In this document: in pieces, positions 1 through 12,015 of the stretch
Layout of the letters: each line of letters opens with the position of its first letter
Position numbering within the stretch: position 1 is the stretch's first letter
Source: Brassica napus
Lineage: Eukaryota > Streptophyta > Magnoliopsida > Brassicales > Brassicaceae
DNA length: 64,000 nt
Direction of reading: 5' to 3'
NCBI RefSeq assembly: GCF_020379485.1
Contig: NC_063452.1
Span: forward strand, 26,914,770-26,978,769
The notes under the pieces: model-generated
What the model was told of the DNA's origin: nothing
Database searches by the model: none
What the model saw: the letters and a program-made list of their open reading frames with translations, nothing else
Made by a program: the position numbers and the translations under genes

Positions 1-110
1 GATATAAGTTTCATTAAGTAGTAGTTCTTTATTCCCACATAAAGCATTTTGCGTACTAAAACATGTGCATTTCTTTTGTACTTGAATTATATTGAATCAC
101 ATCGTGTAGT

Positions 111-236
111 AAGTTAAACGATAAACTCGTTAGGGGGTGTTTATAAGTTAAACAATAAACTCGTTTAGGGTTTAGTGTTTAGTATTTAGGGTTTAGGGTT
201 TATAAGTTTAGGGTTTAGGGTATGGTGTTAGGGTTT
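111..236. repeat. degenerate telomere-like repeat patch
   Basis: Imperfect copies of the plant telomere unit TTTAGGG run from about 163 to 236, with variants such as TTTAGTG. They are preceded by a near-duplicate of a 26-bp stretch (111-136 and 145-171). The patch is short and degenerate, so it is an interstitial sequence and not a chromosome end. Nothing coding is visible in 1-474. Confidence 0.6.
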
Positions 237-474
237 GGCGCATTGGGTTTGCCGAATTGGGTTCATTGCAAACTTTTGCATAATCTGCTTACAGATGCAA
301 GTGTTGGTTTAATCCACAAGACACTCTTTCGAAAACACATCCCTTCATTTGTGTTGGTTACTTACAGGTCCACTCCTTATTAATACTACTTGTGTGTTAG
401 AATATTTCTCTCTGTACTAGTTCTTAAAACACATCACCCGATAATAGTAAGGTATCATCAGATATCTTCTCATA

Positions 475-1142
475 ATGCCAGAATTCCCAATACTCAGCCT
501 CCCGGCAGAGGTCCAGGCTTTAGTGGTGCAACGCGTGGCACATAACTCCTCTGCAGATCTTTATAGACTTCGCGCTACTTGCAAGTGGTTTATGCTGCGT
601 TCGATTTGTTCAAATTCCCTTGGTACGTCGGCAAGAGAAATTTATTGTTGAGAAGATGCTTTGAGGAGGCCAACCCTAGTACTCTTTACGTCAAGGGTGT
701 AGAGTATTTCTACAGGTTAGATCGTCATGTAGAGGGTCTTGCTTTGATAAAGAGAGCAGCAGATGCATGATTCGAGCGAGCGTCTTATACCTATGCAATG
801 ACAAGAAAAATATTCAGTGATGATGGGGAGTACTTGTCTCGATTTACAAGAGAATACGTTGCTAAGATCAGAATGGTGGTTAGATCCTCCGAGGGGATAT
901 GGCATAGGGATCATAATGATGCGTTCCTAACGAAGAGGCACGTGTTCGTATCAACAGTCGTCCCGTTATTCTACAGTTGCCCTTGTTCTCCTATTTTCCA
1001 AAATGATTGGGTTATTTGGCACATTGAGCACATCAAGGGTGAAGACATGTGTACCCGCTGCTTCTGGACAAAAGACGTTGCTCTTTTTCTACTTGAATTT
1101 CAGCCATGTACCAGTTTTCCGGACTTTGATACTTGGCAGTAA
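475..1142 (+). pseudogene. F-box protein pseudogene (At2g35280-like family)
   Basis: The ATG at 475 opens an F-box-like start (LSLPAEVQALVVQRVA, then a leucine/arginine/cysteine-rich segment). That frame stops near 640. The homologous protein continues in another frame from about 580 through a conserved block (FPWYVGKRNLLLRRCFEEAN), then a repeat-like segment, a cysteine-rich middle and an end at 1142. Two lesions are visible: a frameshift near 580-600, and an in-frame TGA at 768-770 where the family normally has glycine. Intact members are substrate adaptors of SCF ubiquitin ligases; the family name is from memory. With two lesions in one small gene this copy is almost certainly dead. It is intronless, as is typical of this large, fast-evolving family. 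Confidence 0.65.
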
Positions 1143-1381
1143 GGGTTTGTCGTCGGTGGTAATCTAGGTGTAAACTCTTTAGATATATTGTGTACACTCT
1201 TTAGACATATTGTATTCTTGGTGTACACCTTTTTAAGAAGTTGGAGTATTTATTTTTAATACACGATTATAAGTTACGAAATTGAAAAAAAACATATAAA
1301 TAGCAGATGAGTTCCAATAGTTATAAATTTCAATCGGTTACATAATTATAAATTTCAATCGGTTACATAATTATAAATCTA

Positions 1382-2404
1382 TTATCTACGATCAAGGGAG
1401 AATGAACTTACAGCTGCATCTGCTTCGACGACAAAAATGTCATGTACGCTGAGGATAGTAACAGTATCTTTGCAAGCTGTAGGGTCGTCCAAGAAAGTTG
1501 CAGTTCTTGCTCCATCGGGAATCTTACACAACAGCTGAGGCAAAGCTTCAAAAGCGAACAACTGGATAGCTGGTGGAAATCCATAGCAAGCTGTTGTTTG
1601 TTGAGATAACCAGACCCGCATTGCTTCCACTGTGTCTTTTATAACTTTACTGACTGAGGGAGGTAAAAAACGAGGTAAGGTCGCCAAGAACGATTCTCTA
1701 CCCCATGGATACGGCAAGAAGGTTTCAATGTCACCGAGCATCTCGACATACCTCGGGGTGAGTTTAAGGGTTTTGTTATTGCAACACACAACCCCGTCCA
1801 CCAAGGCTATTAGAGCCAAAGGAACACGTTTCCATCCAGCCAAGAATGGATTCTGCAGCATCTCAAGAACCTGACTCACGGTAATGCCCCCCCCCCCCCC
1901 CCCAATGTTGTATCAAATAACTTGTTCCACATTGTAGAACCTGGAGCTTCGTCAGCGTCAGAATCTTCAACATCGAATGATCCGCAGTTTAAATCAGTGA
2001 CGACATGGAATTCATCGAGCGAGAAGCGTAGAGGATGACGACCGAAGGTGAACCAAAGTTCAAATTTGCGGATCGCAATAAGCTGACGGCAGAGGAGGCT
2101 ACCAATGAGTTTGTAGAGTTCTGGCAGCAGACGACAGGTAGCTGAAAAAGCTTGCCAAACTGAGAGCGGAGCAAAATGTCCATGTCGGATGAACCTTGAA
2201 GACAAGCCGCCACAGCACCGATGACGTTTGCCTTCGAGTAAATGTTCAGACGCAAAGCAGTTGGGTAAGAATTCGCAGCAAAAAGTCTCGAAGGAAATTG
2301 CGACGCCGAAGAACCGACGTCCCCACCCTGGGGCTCTACTGGCGAAGATCCCTCTGCGGTCGATTCCATCTCTGATCCCGCTTCACCGGCGTCGGAGTCA
2401 GAAA
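1382..2404 (-). pseudogene. DUF1985 domain gene, frameshifted, no Ulp1 domain
   Basis: Read on the minus strand, an acceptor AG next to 2404 opens an acidic leader (SDSDAGEAGSEMESTAEGSS), then the DUF1985 hallmarks: the NIYSKANVIGAV segment, FGKLFQLPV, LIGSLLCRQL, KFELWFTFG, PLRFSLDEFHVVTDL, an ALIALVDGVV helix and the YPWGRESF motif, ending at 1382. The frame changes twice: near 2120, between FGKLFQLPV and LIGSLLCRQL, and at a run of 17 C at 1887-1903 (G on the coding strand). DUF1985 proteins in Brassicaceae often carry a C-terminal C48 (Ulp1-like) protease and travel in MULE transposons. No protease part is present here. An upstream exon ending at a possible donor at 2554/2553 is plausible, but its frame is unresolved. 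This is a dead or mis-assembled gene fragment. Confidence 0.6.
1887..1903. repeat. C17 homopolymer inside DUF1985 frame
   Basis: Seventeen consecutive C. On the minus strand they encode a glycine run, and their length decides whether the two halves of the DUF1985 gene are in frame. Confidence 0.9.
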
Positions 2405-2770
2405 CTAAAAAACCAGAAAAAGATAAACAAAAAACCGAGAAAAGAAAAATTAAGACAAAAACTTTACAAAAACCTAATTCTACCCAGAATCGAGACTGAC
2501 ATGCAAGGAACCGGCGGAATAGTTAAACATTTTCAATAAACGAGCAGACGAACCTGGGTACCGTTGATCTTTGGTAGGTGGGTTGTTTCTTTTTTTCGGC
2601 CCTCGATCTTGTCCGCCGACGCACCAACATCTCCGTTTTCTCCGCTCCCAACACCATAGCGGTATAATATAAGACGATTTGCCGCTCTCCAAGCTGAAAC
2701 AGAGCTCACAGCCGCGAAAGAGTTCTCGGAATTTCTAGATTCCACGACTAATCGCTGAAGCGAGACGAGA

Positions 2771-2773
<3 letters not shown>

Positions 2774-2804
<31 letters not shown>
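2774..2804. repeat. (GA)n microsatellite
   Basis: About fifteen uninterrupted GA units just upstream of the minus-strand DUF1985 gene. GA tracts are common in plant 5' leaders and promoters. Confidence 0.9.
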
Positions 2805-2806
<2 letters not shown>

Positions 2807-4652
2807 AAGGTGTGTTTAATTACCGCGGTGGTTTACCGCCAATAACATGTCAGTCAGTAAAGACGACGAAGTTAATGGGCCGACGGCGTTGGGAATCGAG
2901 ACAGTCTCTCACGTGCAAGGACTCGATGGCGTTTTTGTGATTATAGTGGTTGACCATGGTGTTGGTCGTATTTGACACGTAACTTGCACAAGGGTCGTAA
3001 ACCTTCGCAGACCATTACACAAATAAAAACTTAACGCGACCCGAAGCCCAAATTGATAACTCGGCTGCGACCCACTTTCCAAATTTTTTCACATAAAAAG
3101 AGAAAATTTCAAAACCTAAAATTGGACCAGTTCTACCGAAACAAACCAGTTGACCAAAGGACAAAAAGAAAAAAAAACCAGGACAGAGAATTCAGTCGAA
3201 ACTTTACCGCCAGAACGGTCGCCACATCTACTAAACCCAATTGTCCACCAAAAATATGCAGAGTTTGAACTGAGCAAAGCATACCGTTTCCAAAATTGAA
3301 GAGAACTTAATCTGAAAACAAAGGAGAGAGAGAAAGAAAAAGAAACATGAAGATGCCTTTGCCGCAACCATCACGACCTAAGCACAACAGCAAAGCCGAC
3401 CAGCTCGAAAGCAAGAAAATAAGCTAGATAAACGCTGTTATGGGAAGTTATACGGAACTGAATAATTTTCTGGTGTACCAATAACCGGATCGCCTCCCCG
3501 CCACTAGAAGGCTCCATCTCGAGTCCCCGCATACCATCTTCGAAATAGGCTACAAGGAGAAAGGAAATCAATGGTAGTTTTGTAACGGATCAAAACGCAC
3601 CCTCACATTTTATTTTCTCACTGGTAAACCACCAATACCACACGGCTTCGACTGAAAAAACTGCAAATCCATTTAAATATAGAAATGTCTACTCGTTTGA
3701 TAAAAATAAATAAATAAGTGTACAAATTAGCTATTCACACACAAATTCGTTACATTCTTTATTGTTTTCTACAAACTTTCTAAATATAAAATCAAGTCAA
3801 TAATATTTTAACTAAATTTTGCTTATTCTAATGGAAAACAAAATTATATATCACTTCTTCTTATATAAAGAACAATTACATGAGAGCATCTCTAGTGTAA
3901 AACTTCATTTTTCAAATAGAGAATTACATAGTGATTGAGTTTTTTACTTAAATGCCAATGCACTACCTCAATTATAGATTAAGTCCATTTTAACTAGATT
4001 CTTTTTATTTAATTATAGAATGGAAAATGGAGAAGATTTGACACATATTCCATTTCCAAGTTAAAAATAGAATACGTTTGAAGATATTCTAAATAACTCA
4101 TGTAATGTAATAAAATTTGAAAATTTGAAATAATCAAATAAAAATATGAAAAATCATTTAAAAAAATTAAAGGAAACAAAAAATAAATATTTTAGAAGCA
4201 ATAAATGAGTTTGTTGGTGGGTAACAGTAGCACTCTTTCCCACTAGCTCATTATTGGAAGCGTGACGTCCCGTTGCTCTTGCTCCTAGTATTTCATTTCC
4301 TTTAGTTTAAAGAAATACCTTTGCAACATCCATTAAATTACCCTCTGATCCAACACACTCTAACGTTTCCATTTTAAACTCCAGAACTACGTGCCGTGTA
4401 CTAATCAATCGCTGATACGGTTTCGTGCATAGACACACTGTTTGCCGTTTTGTTAATTTTGCAGTATGGGACTGTGTGCGCATAAAAATACGGCGTCGAT
4501 CTTGAGCGACCCAGGAAGAGACACTGTGCAGCTTCCTTTGAAGGTTTATGGTTAGGAACTAAATGATAGGTTTTTTTTTGTTGAATCATGACAATTGTGT
4601 ATTAAACATATATGTAGTGCATGTTAATAGTTAAATACACCTAAAAGCATAC
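2805..4652. other. intergenic DNA, no gene seen
   Basis: AT-rich sequence without recognisable coding similarity. A motif GAGCATCTC at 3894-3902 opens a stretch like the short non-autonomous elements common in Brassicaceae, and the same motif recurs at 19294-19302. Short ORFs here match nothing I recognise. Confidence 0.5.
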
Positions 4653-5013
4653 TGATAGACTATAGGTCTATTCTCTCGTAATGTAACAAACTCTGTATCG
4701 AATAACGAAGTACAAGTGTTTATAACTTTGTAGTCGATCTCGAGTTACACTCTCATGACGAGCTTCACTCTAAATCACCGATCTCATATCGATCGGGATG
4801 TACAGACTCATGACGTCTATAACAAACTACAACAAAGCATGAACCACACTTATCCAATTACTACTCTATTTATACTTCTCTTCTGTAACTGCAAAGGCTC
4901 TACTTCAGATGGAAGCTACTCTCTTTTCTTCTCAACACTCTTCCTCCGGTTCTAGTTCTCCCACTCTTTCCTTTCCTCTTTTCTTACGGTAATAAACCTT
5001 CTTGAGTCTATCA
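4653..5013 (-). repeat. 3' LTR of the gypsy chromovirus
   Basis: 361 bp, starting TG and ending CA. It carries a 33-bp segment absent from the other LTR, lost there between short CTC repeats. On the minus strand its first three bases (TGA, complement of 5011-5013) supply the stop codon of the pol frame. Confidence 0.93.
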
Positions 5014-8000
5014 ATACCCCCCCCCCCCATCGAAATCCAGCTTGCCCTCAAGCTGGTAAGTGGGAAAACACGCACGGAACTCCTCATAAGACATCCAAAA
5101 ATCCTCAAGAGAAGGCTTGCCCTGCCAATGAATCAGCAATTCCAACTCCCCCTGTGTGCCATAGCGTTTGTCCAAAACATCCTCAGGCAAGACATGATCT
5201 TCCTCCTCAACAATACACCCCGGTGGAAGAAATTTACTTTGATCATGAGGACCCAATGCTAGCTTCAATTGGGAGATATGAAACACAGGATGTACACGAG
5301 CCACCTCTGGCAACTGTAGCTTATACGCAGTAGCCCCAATGCGGTCAAGGACTCTGTATGGACCGTAGAACTTAGCAGCTAATTTCTGACAAAAACGTCG
5401 TGCCACTGTCTTCTGACGGTAAGGTTGCAGCTTCAAATAAACCATATCTCCAACCACTAACTCCACATCACGTCGAGACTTGTCGGCTTGACGCTTCATA
5501 ATATCCTGAGCACGCAACAGATTACTCTTTAGGGATTCCAGCATCATGTCTCGCTCACGTAACACTGTCTCTAATTCAAAATTAGAGGTGGAACCCGGTT
5601 CAAAGCGTACTAATGCAGGAGGGTCTCTACCATAAAGAACCTTAAACGGAGTTGTTTGTAAGGACTTATGATACGTCGTATTGTACCAAAGCTCGGCCCA
5701 GACCAAATACGCATGCCAAGAACGCGGGTGTGAAAGAGCTAAAACATCGCAAATACGTTTCCAAACACCGGTTCAACACCTCAGATTGACCATCTGTCTG
5801 GGGATGAAACGTTGTACTATACTTCAGAGTCGTACCCGCTAGACCAAAAACTTCAGTCCAGAAAGAGCTTAAGAAGATGTGATCCCTGTCTGAAACAATG
5901 CTCTGAGGGAATCCGTGCAAACGAACCACTTCATTGACAAATTTCTTCGCTACATCCAAAGCTGTGAACGGGTGTTTGATACTGATGAAATGAGCAAACT
6001 TACTCAATCGATCAATGACCACCAAGATAACGTTGAAACCATTAGAAGTCGGAAGACCTTCGATAAAATCCATATTAATGTCATCCCACACTCGTTCTGG
6101 AACCGGGAGTGGCTGTAGCAACCCCGCAGGAGATAAAGTTGAGTGTTTATGCGTCTGCAGATCCCACATTCCGCCACATAATGTTGTATCTGTTTTTGCA
6201 TTCCTTTCCAAAAGAACGACCCCTGAACTCGCTTCACGGTCTTAAGAACTCGTGAATGTCCTCCTACTTTACTGTCATGGGCCTCTTGCAATATCACCGG
6301 AATGAAACAAGAAGCTTTTGGTATGACCAAGCGCCTTTTAGACCATAACCTCCCCTCGATGACTTGGTATTTAGTTGAGACCAACGTTCCATCGCGTATC
6401 TTTCGAATGATGTCTTGCAAACCAACATCTTCTCCAATCTCCTTATACAAATCTTCCCATTGAAGCACAGTAGAGACAGTAAGTGCCACAAGGGAAAAGG
6501 AATTAGAGATAGAGCGAGATAATCCACCTGCCGCTTTGTTCTCCTGGCCCGGCTTGTAAAATATATCAAAATCGAACCCCAATATCTTCGTTAACCATTT
6601 CTGATATTCCATATTGACCTCTCGCTGTTCCAATAAGAACTTCAGACTCCGCTGATCCGTGTGAACATGAAACTTACGCCCAATCAAGTAATGTTTCCAT
6701 TTACGGATAGCCATGACTATTGCCATCAGTTCTCTCTCATATGCCGGTTTCAGTTGTTCCCGGGGAGTAAGGGCGTGACTAAAGAAAGCAATAGGTTGCT
6801 TGTCCTGCATCAATACCGCACCCAGCCCAAATCCCGAAGCGTCTGGCTCTACCACGAACACCTTCTCGAAGTCTGGTAATGCTAACACTGGTGCGTGACC
6901 CATAGCATATTTCAACCCATCAAATGCCTCTTGTGCCTCCTGAGACCAACAAAACTGATCCTTTCTAAGTAACATTGTCAGAGGTCTTGCGATAACTCCA
7001 TAACTCTTGACAAAGTGTCGATAGTAACCCTTTAATCCCAAGAATCCCCTCAGCTGTTTGATTGATTTTGGTGTTGGCCAGTTCTTCATTGCTTCAATCT
7101 TTTATGTATTTGTTGCCACTCCCTGAGCCGAAATCATATGACCCAAGTAATCAACTCTCTCAACACCGAACGTACATTTCTTATGGTTAGCAAACAGGCT
7201 CTGATCGCGTAACACTTGTAACACCAAACGAAGATGTGCCTCATGTGTTTGTTCATCCACACTATAGATCAAGATGTCATCAAAAAAAACTAGCACAAAC
7301 TTTCGGAGGAATGGTTTGAAGACTTTGTTCATCAATGCCTGAAACGTCGCCGGGGCGTTAGTGAGTCCAAACGGCATAACAAGGAATTCATAGTGATCCT
7401 CGACGGTTTTGAACGCAGTCTTATGAACATCAGTCTCCAGCATGCGAATCTGATGATAACCTGAACGGAGGTCGAGTTTAGTGAAGACAGTAGCCCCATG
7501 AAGCTCATCCAACAACTGATCTATCACAGGAATGGGATACTTATCCAACACCGTAACTCGATTCAATGATCTATAGTCCACACAGAAGCGAAAGGAACCA
7601 TCTTTCTTCTTGACCAGCAGGACTGGGCTTGAAAAAGGACTTGTACTTGGTCTAATGATACCCGTAGTAAGCATATCATTGACCATCTGTTCCATTGCGA
7701 CCTTACTGGCATGAGGATATCTATAAGGACGCACAGACACAGCTGAAACTCCTGGTTTGAGGATGATTGCGTGTTCATTTCCTCTGAATGGAGGTAATGC
7801 CGTAGGAATGGTGAACACATCCTTAAACTCAGAAAGTAACATAGAGAATTTTGTACGAACTTCTGGAATCGCAGATGTTGCTATAGAAGTAGCAAGTAGC
7901 ACTTCTCTTCCTAGCTTACTACTCTTATAGACTGGCGTCAATGACTTGAAAGAGAGTTTGGTGCAATGTAGGAATTTATCACCCAATAGAGTCACCTTAT

Positions 8001-9624
8001 TCCCTGCATAGACAAACGAAAGGAGCTGCTCCTTCCAATCCACTTCGCACTTACCTAAGGTTTCAAGCCACTGAATGCCGAGTATCACATCCACGTTTCC
8101 CAGTTCAAGAGAGATGAAGTCACTTATGAAGTTGGTTTCATTTAATTGGAAGTGGACTGCTTGGCAAATTCCCAAAGCGTTCACAGTCACTCCATTACCC
8201 AACAACACGTCCAAGCTACTATCAGCATAAACTTTCAATTGTAGCTTGTTCACAACTCCTGGTGTGATGAAGTTGCGAGATGCTCCGCTATCGAGCATGA
8301 CTATCACCTCTTTACCGTATATGTATCCCCTCATCTTAGTCATCTTAGGAGAATCAATGCCAAGATACGAGTTGAATGACAACGTGTAAAGTGTCTGTTG
8401 ACGCATATCTTGTAACTGATCTTCATCATCGTCACGTAGATCAACCACTTCCATCTCAAGGCCATTAATGACTGTTAAGACTCGCAACTCTTTGTTAGGA
8501 CACACGTCTCTATGTGCTGGTGACCAAGGTGCCTTGCACTTGAAACAGATCTTATCCTTTCGCATACGATCGAGCTCTGCGTCAGTATGTTGTAATCTTG
8601 GTCTCACATTGTTGCGTTGAAGGGGTGTGTTTTCCTTATTAGCCATTGAATCCAGCTTTAGAGTATCAGTACGGTGCTTGTTGTTATATGGACCAGCACG
8701 TGCTCCCGACGTCTGCCTTTGATAGCCTCCCCGCCCTTCACCAGCGGCCGAGCTTATCACGCTACAGAACGTCGTACTATGCATCTTCAGCACTGCCAAT
8801 TTGTGTTGTGTTAACGTGACTGGTTCCTTCAGGCGAATTACTTCTTTCATGTCTGGTTTCAAACCATTAAAGAATACTTTGATCAAATTCCTTTCATCAA
8901 TCCCTGTGACTTGATTCCACAAAGCTTCAAACTCATCCACATATTCCTCAATCTCGCCTTCTTGTTGTAAACGAAATAATCTTGTTGCAGGATCATTATC
9001 AATAGGGCCACTGAATCTGTCAAGCATTCGATCTGTGAATTGCTCCCAACTCAAGAACGGCTCACTGAGAATCTCTCCGTTGAACCACTGTAACACCGGT
9101 CCTTCTAAGCTTAGTGACACCAACTGAAGCTTCTCCTCTTCATTGTAGTTACCAAACCTGAAAAACCGCTCCACACGAGAGATCCAATCGAATGGCAAGG
9201 CACCAGAAAACACATGCATTTCTATTTTTCTCAGCATCTTATCTCTATTCGCCAGAGTACCATGGATTCTCCGATAACCTAACTGTGTTGGAGATCTTTC
9301 CGGTTCTGAGATAGGAATCGATACCTGATCAACTGGAGGCGCCGACGTGGAAGCAACCTCCTTCCCTTGTCTTTGAATGAACGGCGCCGAGGTCTCGAAC
9401 CGGCTCAAAACGTCGGTGATATGATTCAACTTTGCTTCGATTGAATCCACCTTCGTCTGTAACGAATCGAGCTTCTTCGTTGTCGTTCGATCATTATGAG
9501 CTAGCTTCTCGTGATTGAGCTTCGATTGAGCTATATCGTCTTGAATCTGCTGAAGATCCACCGATTTTACTGCTTCTGAGGTCATCGCCTTCTCCCGATC
9601 ACTTCCGGTACGCGTTTCGACCAT
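5011..9624 (-). pseudogene. gag-pol polyprotein of gypsy chromovirus (broken)
   Basis: The start at 9624 opens a charged N-terminus with coiled-coil character, then the gag core ([24 protein letters not shown]), a zinc knuckle (CFKC followed by H and C), and an aspartic protease ([13 protein letters not shown]). Reverse transcriptase follows, with VDYRSLN, the [10 protein letters not shown] block and the catalytic FFDDIL. Downstream are RNase H ([17 protein letters not shown]), the integrase zinc finger and core ([17 protein letters not shown]), and a chromodomain-like C-terminus (LLIHWQG, FWMSYEEF). Lesions: a TAA at 7104-7102 between RT and RNase H, a frameshift near 6160 just after the integrase zinc finger, and another near 5735 in the integrase core. 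Intact relatives make one polyprotein cleaved by the protease, and the chromodomain guides integration to chromatin. Confidence 0.9.
5014..5029 (-). promoter_or_regulatory. polypurine tract of the gypsy element
   Basis: A run of about 13 C on the plus strand (poly-G on the coding strand) abuts the 3' LTR, the expected place for the plus-strand primer of reverse transcription. The same bases also encode a glycine run at the end of pol. Confidence 0.8.
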
Positions 9625-9667
9625 TGCTTCGATTCGCGGTGGTTCCGATCAAGTTTCGCCGCACCAA

Positions 9668-9995
9668 TGATAGACTATAGGTCTATTCTCTCGTAATGTA
9701 ACAAACTCTGTATCGAATAACGAAGTACAAGTGTTTATAACTTTGTAGTCGATCTCGAGTTACACTCTCATGACGAGCTGCACTCTAAATCACCAATCTC
9801 ATATCGATCGGGATGTACAGACTCATGACGTCTATAACAAACTACAACAAAGCATGAACCACACTTATCCAATTACTACTCTATTTATACTTCTCTTCTG
9901 TAACTGCAAAGGCTCAACACTCTTCCTCCGGTTCTAGTTTTCCCACTCTTTCCTTTCCTCTTTTCTTACGGTAATAAACCTTCTTGAGTCTATCA
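9668..9995 (-). repeat. 5' LTR of the gypsy chromovirus
   Basis: 328 bp, the promoter-side LTR because gag begins just inside it at 9624 on the minus strand. It differs from the partner LTR by three substitutions and the 33-bp deletion. The primer binding site should lie immediately inside (9667 downward, reading TTGGTGCGGCGAAAC). I could not assign the tRNA. Confidence 0.92.
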
Positions 9996-10152
9996 CATAC
10001 GCCCTTCCATATTAATATATTTTATGTTTTTGTACATTAAAAACATATTAAACTTTTATCATAAATGATTTATTTTTACGATTATTAGTTTTATAGTAAA
10101 TTAATTTTTTTAAATTACAATTTATTATTATTACATAAAAATAAATGAAAAC

Positions 10153-10186
<34 letters not shown>

Positions 10187-11266
10187 TATGAGACAATTTT
10201 TTAAAAAATAGTATTTATATATACCAAAAACGGATGGAGTATTTCATTTTAACTGTTATCATTCTAAAATACTTTTATTATCCACATTGGTGATGACATT
10301 TTCAGAAGCTCACTTTCCAAAATCACATCTATATATCCCAAACGTTACAAAATTGCCCATTATAGCTTAAGTGATTTCAAGATGACAACAGTAAAATAAA
10401 AAGGTAAGTGTTTTTCACTGCTCTTTTAGCCGCTGCAAAAGCTTGCCAACCATACCAGCTACACAACTCTCCTTCCATTCCCAACACCGTTCACCATTGA
10501 TGAGCTTTCAAAGCACCATCAACATATTCTATAGCCTTGCATACAATATCCTGAGGGTGAAACGTGAGCCGCTCTTCCATTTCTAGAATCTCCACGTTGC
10601 TCAAGGGCAGTTAAGCTAAGCATCTAAACCCTTTCCAAACTTCTAGAGTAATTTTCAAGAGCACAACAAGCAACCTAGAATTTTTTTTTATGTGGAATAG
10701 CTATCAATCATGTAGGAAGTGATAGTCTTAGGAAAGAACAAAAGATGATCATAGTCTCAATTGAACCACCACATCAAAGACAGTAATGATAAAGATTCAG
10801 CTTCATGTTGCCAAAAAAAGGGAGAGACTAGCTTCATTGCCAAGTTACAAAAAAGATTGAGATTCATAGTCATTATAGGTTGTCTGTTAAAATAAAATAA
10901 ATGTATGTTTTTAAAATAAATGTATGCGAATAAATGTATGGTTTGAGCTTCTATTGCAAAAGTAAATAAAATAATAAATAAATGCTTCTCAAACCTTCAA
11001 ACAAATTAAATATATCATTTAAGCGACCTACATACTCATTGTAATATAAGTATATAAATGCTCCGCCACTGTATATCTAGTTATATAAAGTTGGGATTGC
11101 TTCTCTTCCAATGGTGTCCATCTAGGATTTCAGCTCACTAATTTGTGCATTCTAGAGCCACCACGTATCCTGGTATTTAAAACACATCGTTTCATTTAAT
11201 TTGGTAAGCAATATTTGTGGATTTCGACTAGAATTAGGTTTTCTATTTTGCTTAATAAATCTCATT
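9996..11266. other. AT-rich intergenic DNA with (TA)n
   Basis: Contains a (TA)n tract at about 10158-10183 and an AT-rich block. On the minus strand at about 10450-10620 there is a short coding-like stretch (EMEERLTFHPQDIVCKAIEY) that I cannot name; it is too short to call a gene. Three copies of TAAATGTA fall at 10898-10938. Confidence 0.4.
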
Positions 11267-12015
11267 CACTACAAGAAAAAAAAGTGATATCCGACAACCA
11301 TATTAAACATACATTTATCGGGAAACAGTGTTTCCTATCATTTTTCGACAATCCTAATTTCATCGGAGTTTGAGTCCAGAAAATCACCATTTGTTGAAAA
11401 ATTCTCGGTAAGTTACGATAACATATATTGTCAGAAATTTTCATCGGAAAAGCATCTGAATGTACCGATGACTTTTTGAGTAATCCACCTCCGAATAATT
11501 TCCGGCAGCTGAAAAAATTTATACAAAAAAACAATTATTTTAATTAAATTATAACAAATATTTAAAATCTTCATATATTTCATTGCATAATAAATGTAAA
11601 AATTCAATAACCAGAAAATCAAAAGGAAAGAACGGATCTGCTGTTGGCAATAAATTTGATAAAATTGGTGGTGTATGATGCAACCGTGGTGATAGCGGAT
11701 GAGAAATGAGCGGAATGGAAGTAGTGGTAAACAGATTTGTAGCGGTGGTTGTGCAAGAAGTTGCGGTGGCTGGATGCAAAGAAAGAGGCATGGCGGTGCA
11801 AGGAGTTGCGGCAGCGGCGGTGAAGAAGTTGTGGTAGAAGGGGTGAAGGAGTTGCGGCAGTGGCGGTGCATGGAGTTGGGGCAGAGGCCATGAAGGAGTT
11901 GCGGCAGTGGCGATGAAAGATGTGTAGACAGTGGTGGTGCAAGGATTCACAGTAGTTGCGGTGGAACCAAGAGTTTCACAGTGGTTCTTTTGCGCAAGAA
12001 AATAGATCTAAAAAA
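11267..12015. mobile_element. CACTA-like terminus with GC-rich minisatellite
   Basis: CACTACAAGAAAA at 11267 matches the outer end of Brassicaceae CACTA (En/Spm) transposons. Inside it, 11285-11500 has repeated short CCGA/TCGG words in both orientations, like CACTA subterminal repeats. From about 11700 to 11960 a degenerate GC-rich minisatellite built on GGAGTTGCGGCAGTGGCGG stands out from the AT-rich surroundings. Proline/serine/threonine-rich ORFs across it are products of the repeat. I did not find the partner terminus, so the extent is a guess and the element may be truncated. Confidence 0.35.

Larger units (their letters stand above)
4653..9995 (-). mobile_element. Ty3/gypsy chromovirus LTR retrotransposon, complete
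   Basis: A full-length element on the minus strand, bounded by LTRs at 9668-9995 (its 5' LTR) and 4653-5013 (its 3' LTR). It is flanked by the 5-bp target duplication CATAC (4648-4652 and 9996-10000). LTR ends form a 9-bp inverted repeat (TGATAGACT/AGTCTATCA). The single gag-pol frame runs gag, zinc knuckle, protease, reverse transcriptase, RNase H, integrase and chromodomain, the order of plant chromoviruses. The LTRs differ by three substitutions over 328 aligned bases plus one 33-bp deletion, so the insertion is recent. A nonsense codon and two frameshifts make this copy defective. Confidence 0.93.

Noticed and set aside
3116..3571. Minus-strand ORFs of 66-83 codons
   Set aside because: No similarity, no splice-compatible neighbours, and compositional bias; treated as chance.
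11431..11950. Three overlapping minus-strand ORFs rich in Pro, Ser, Thr and His
   Set aside because: All frames of the same minisatellite stay open, which is a product of repeat composition rather than coding selection.
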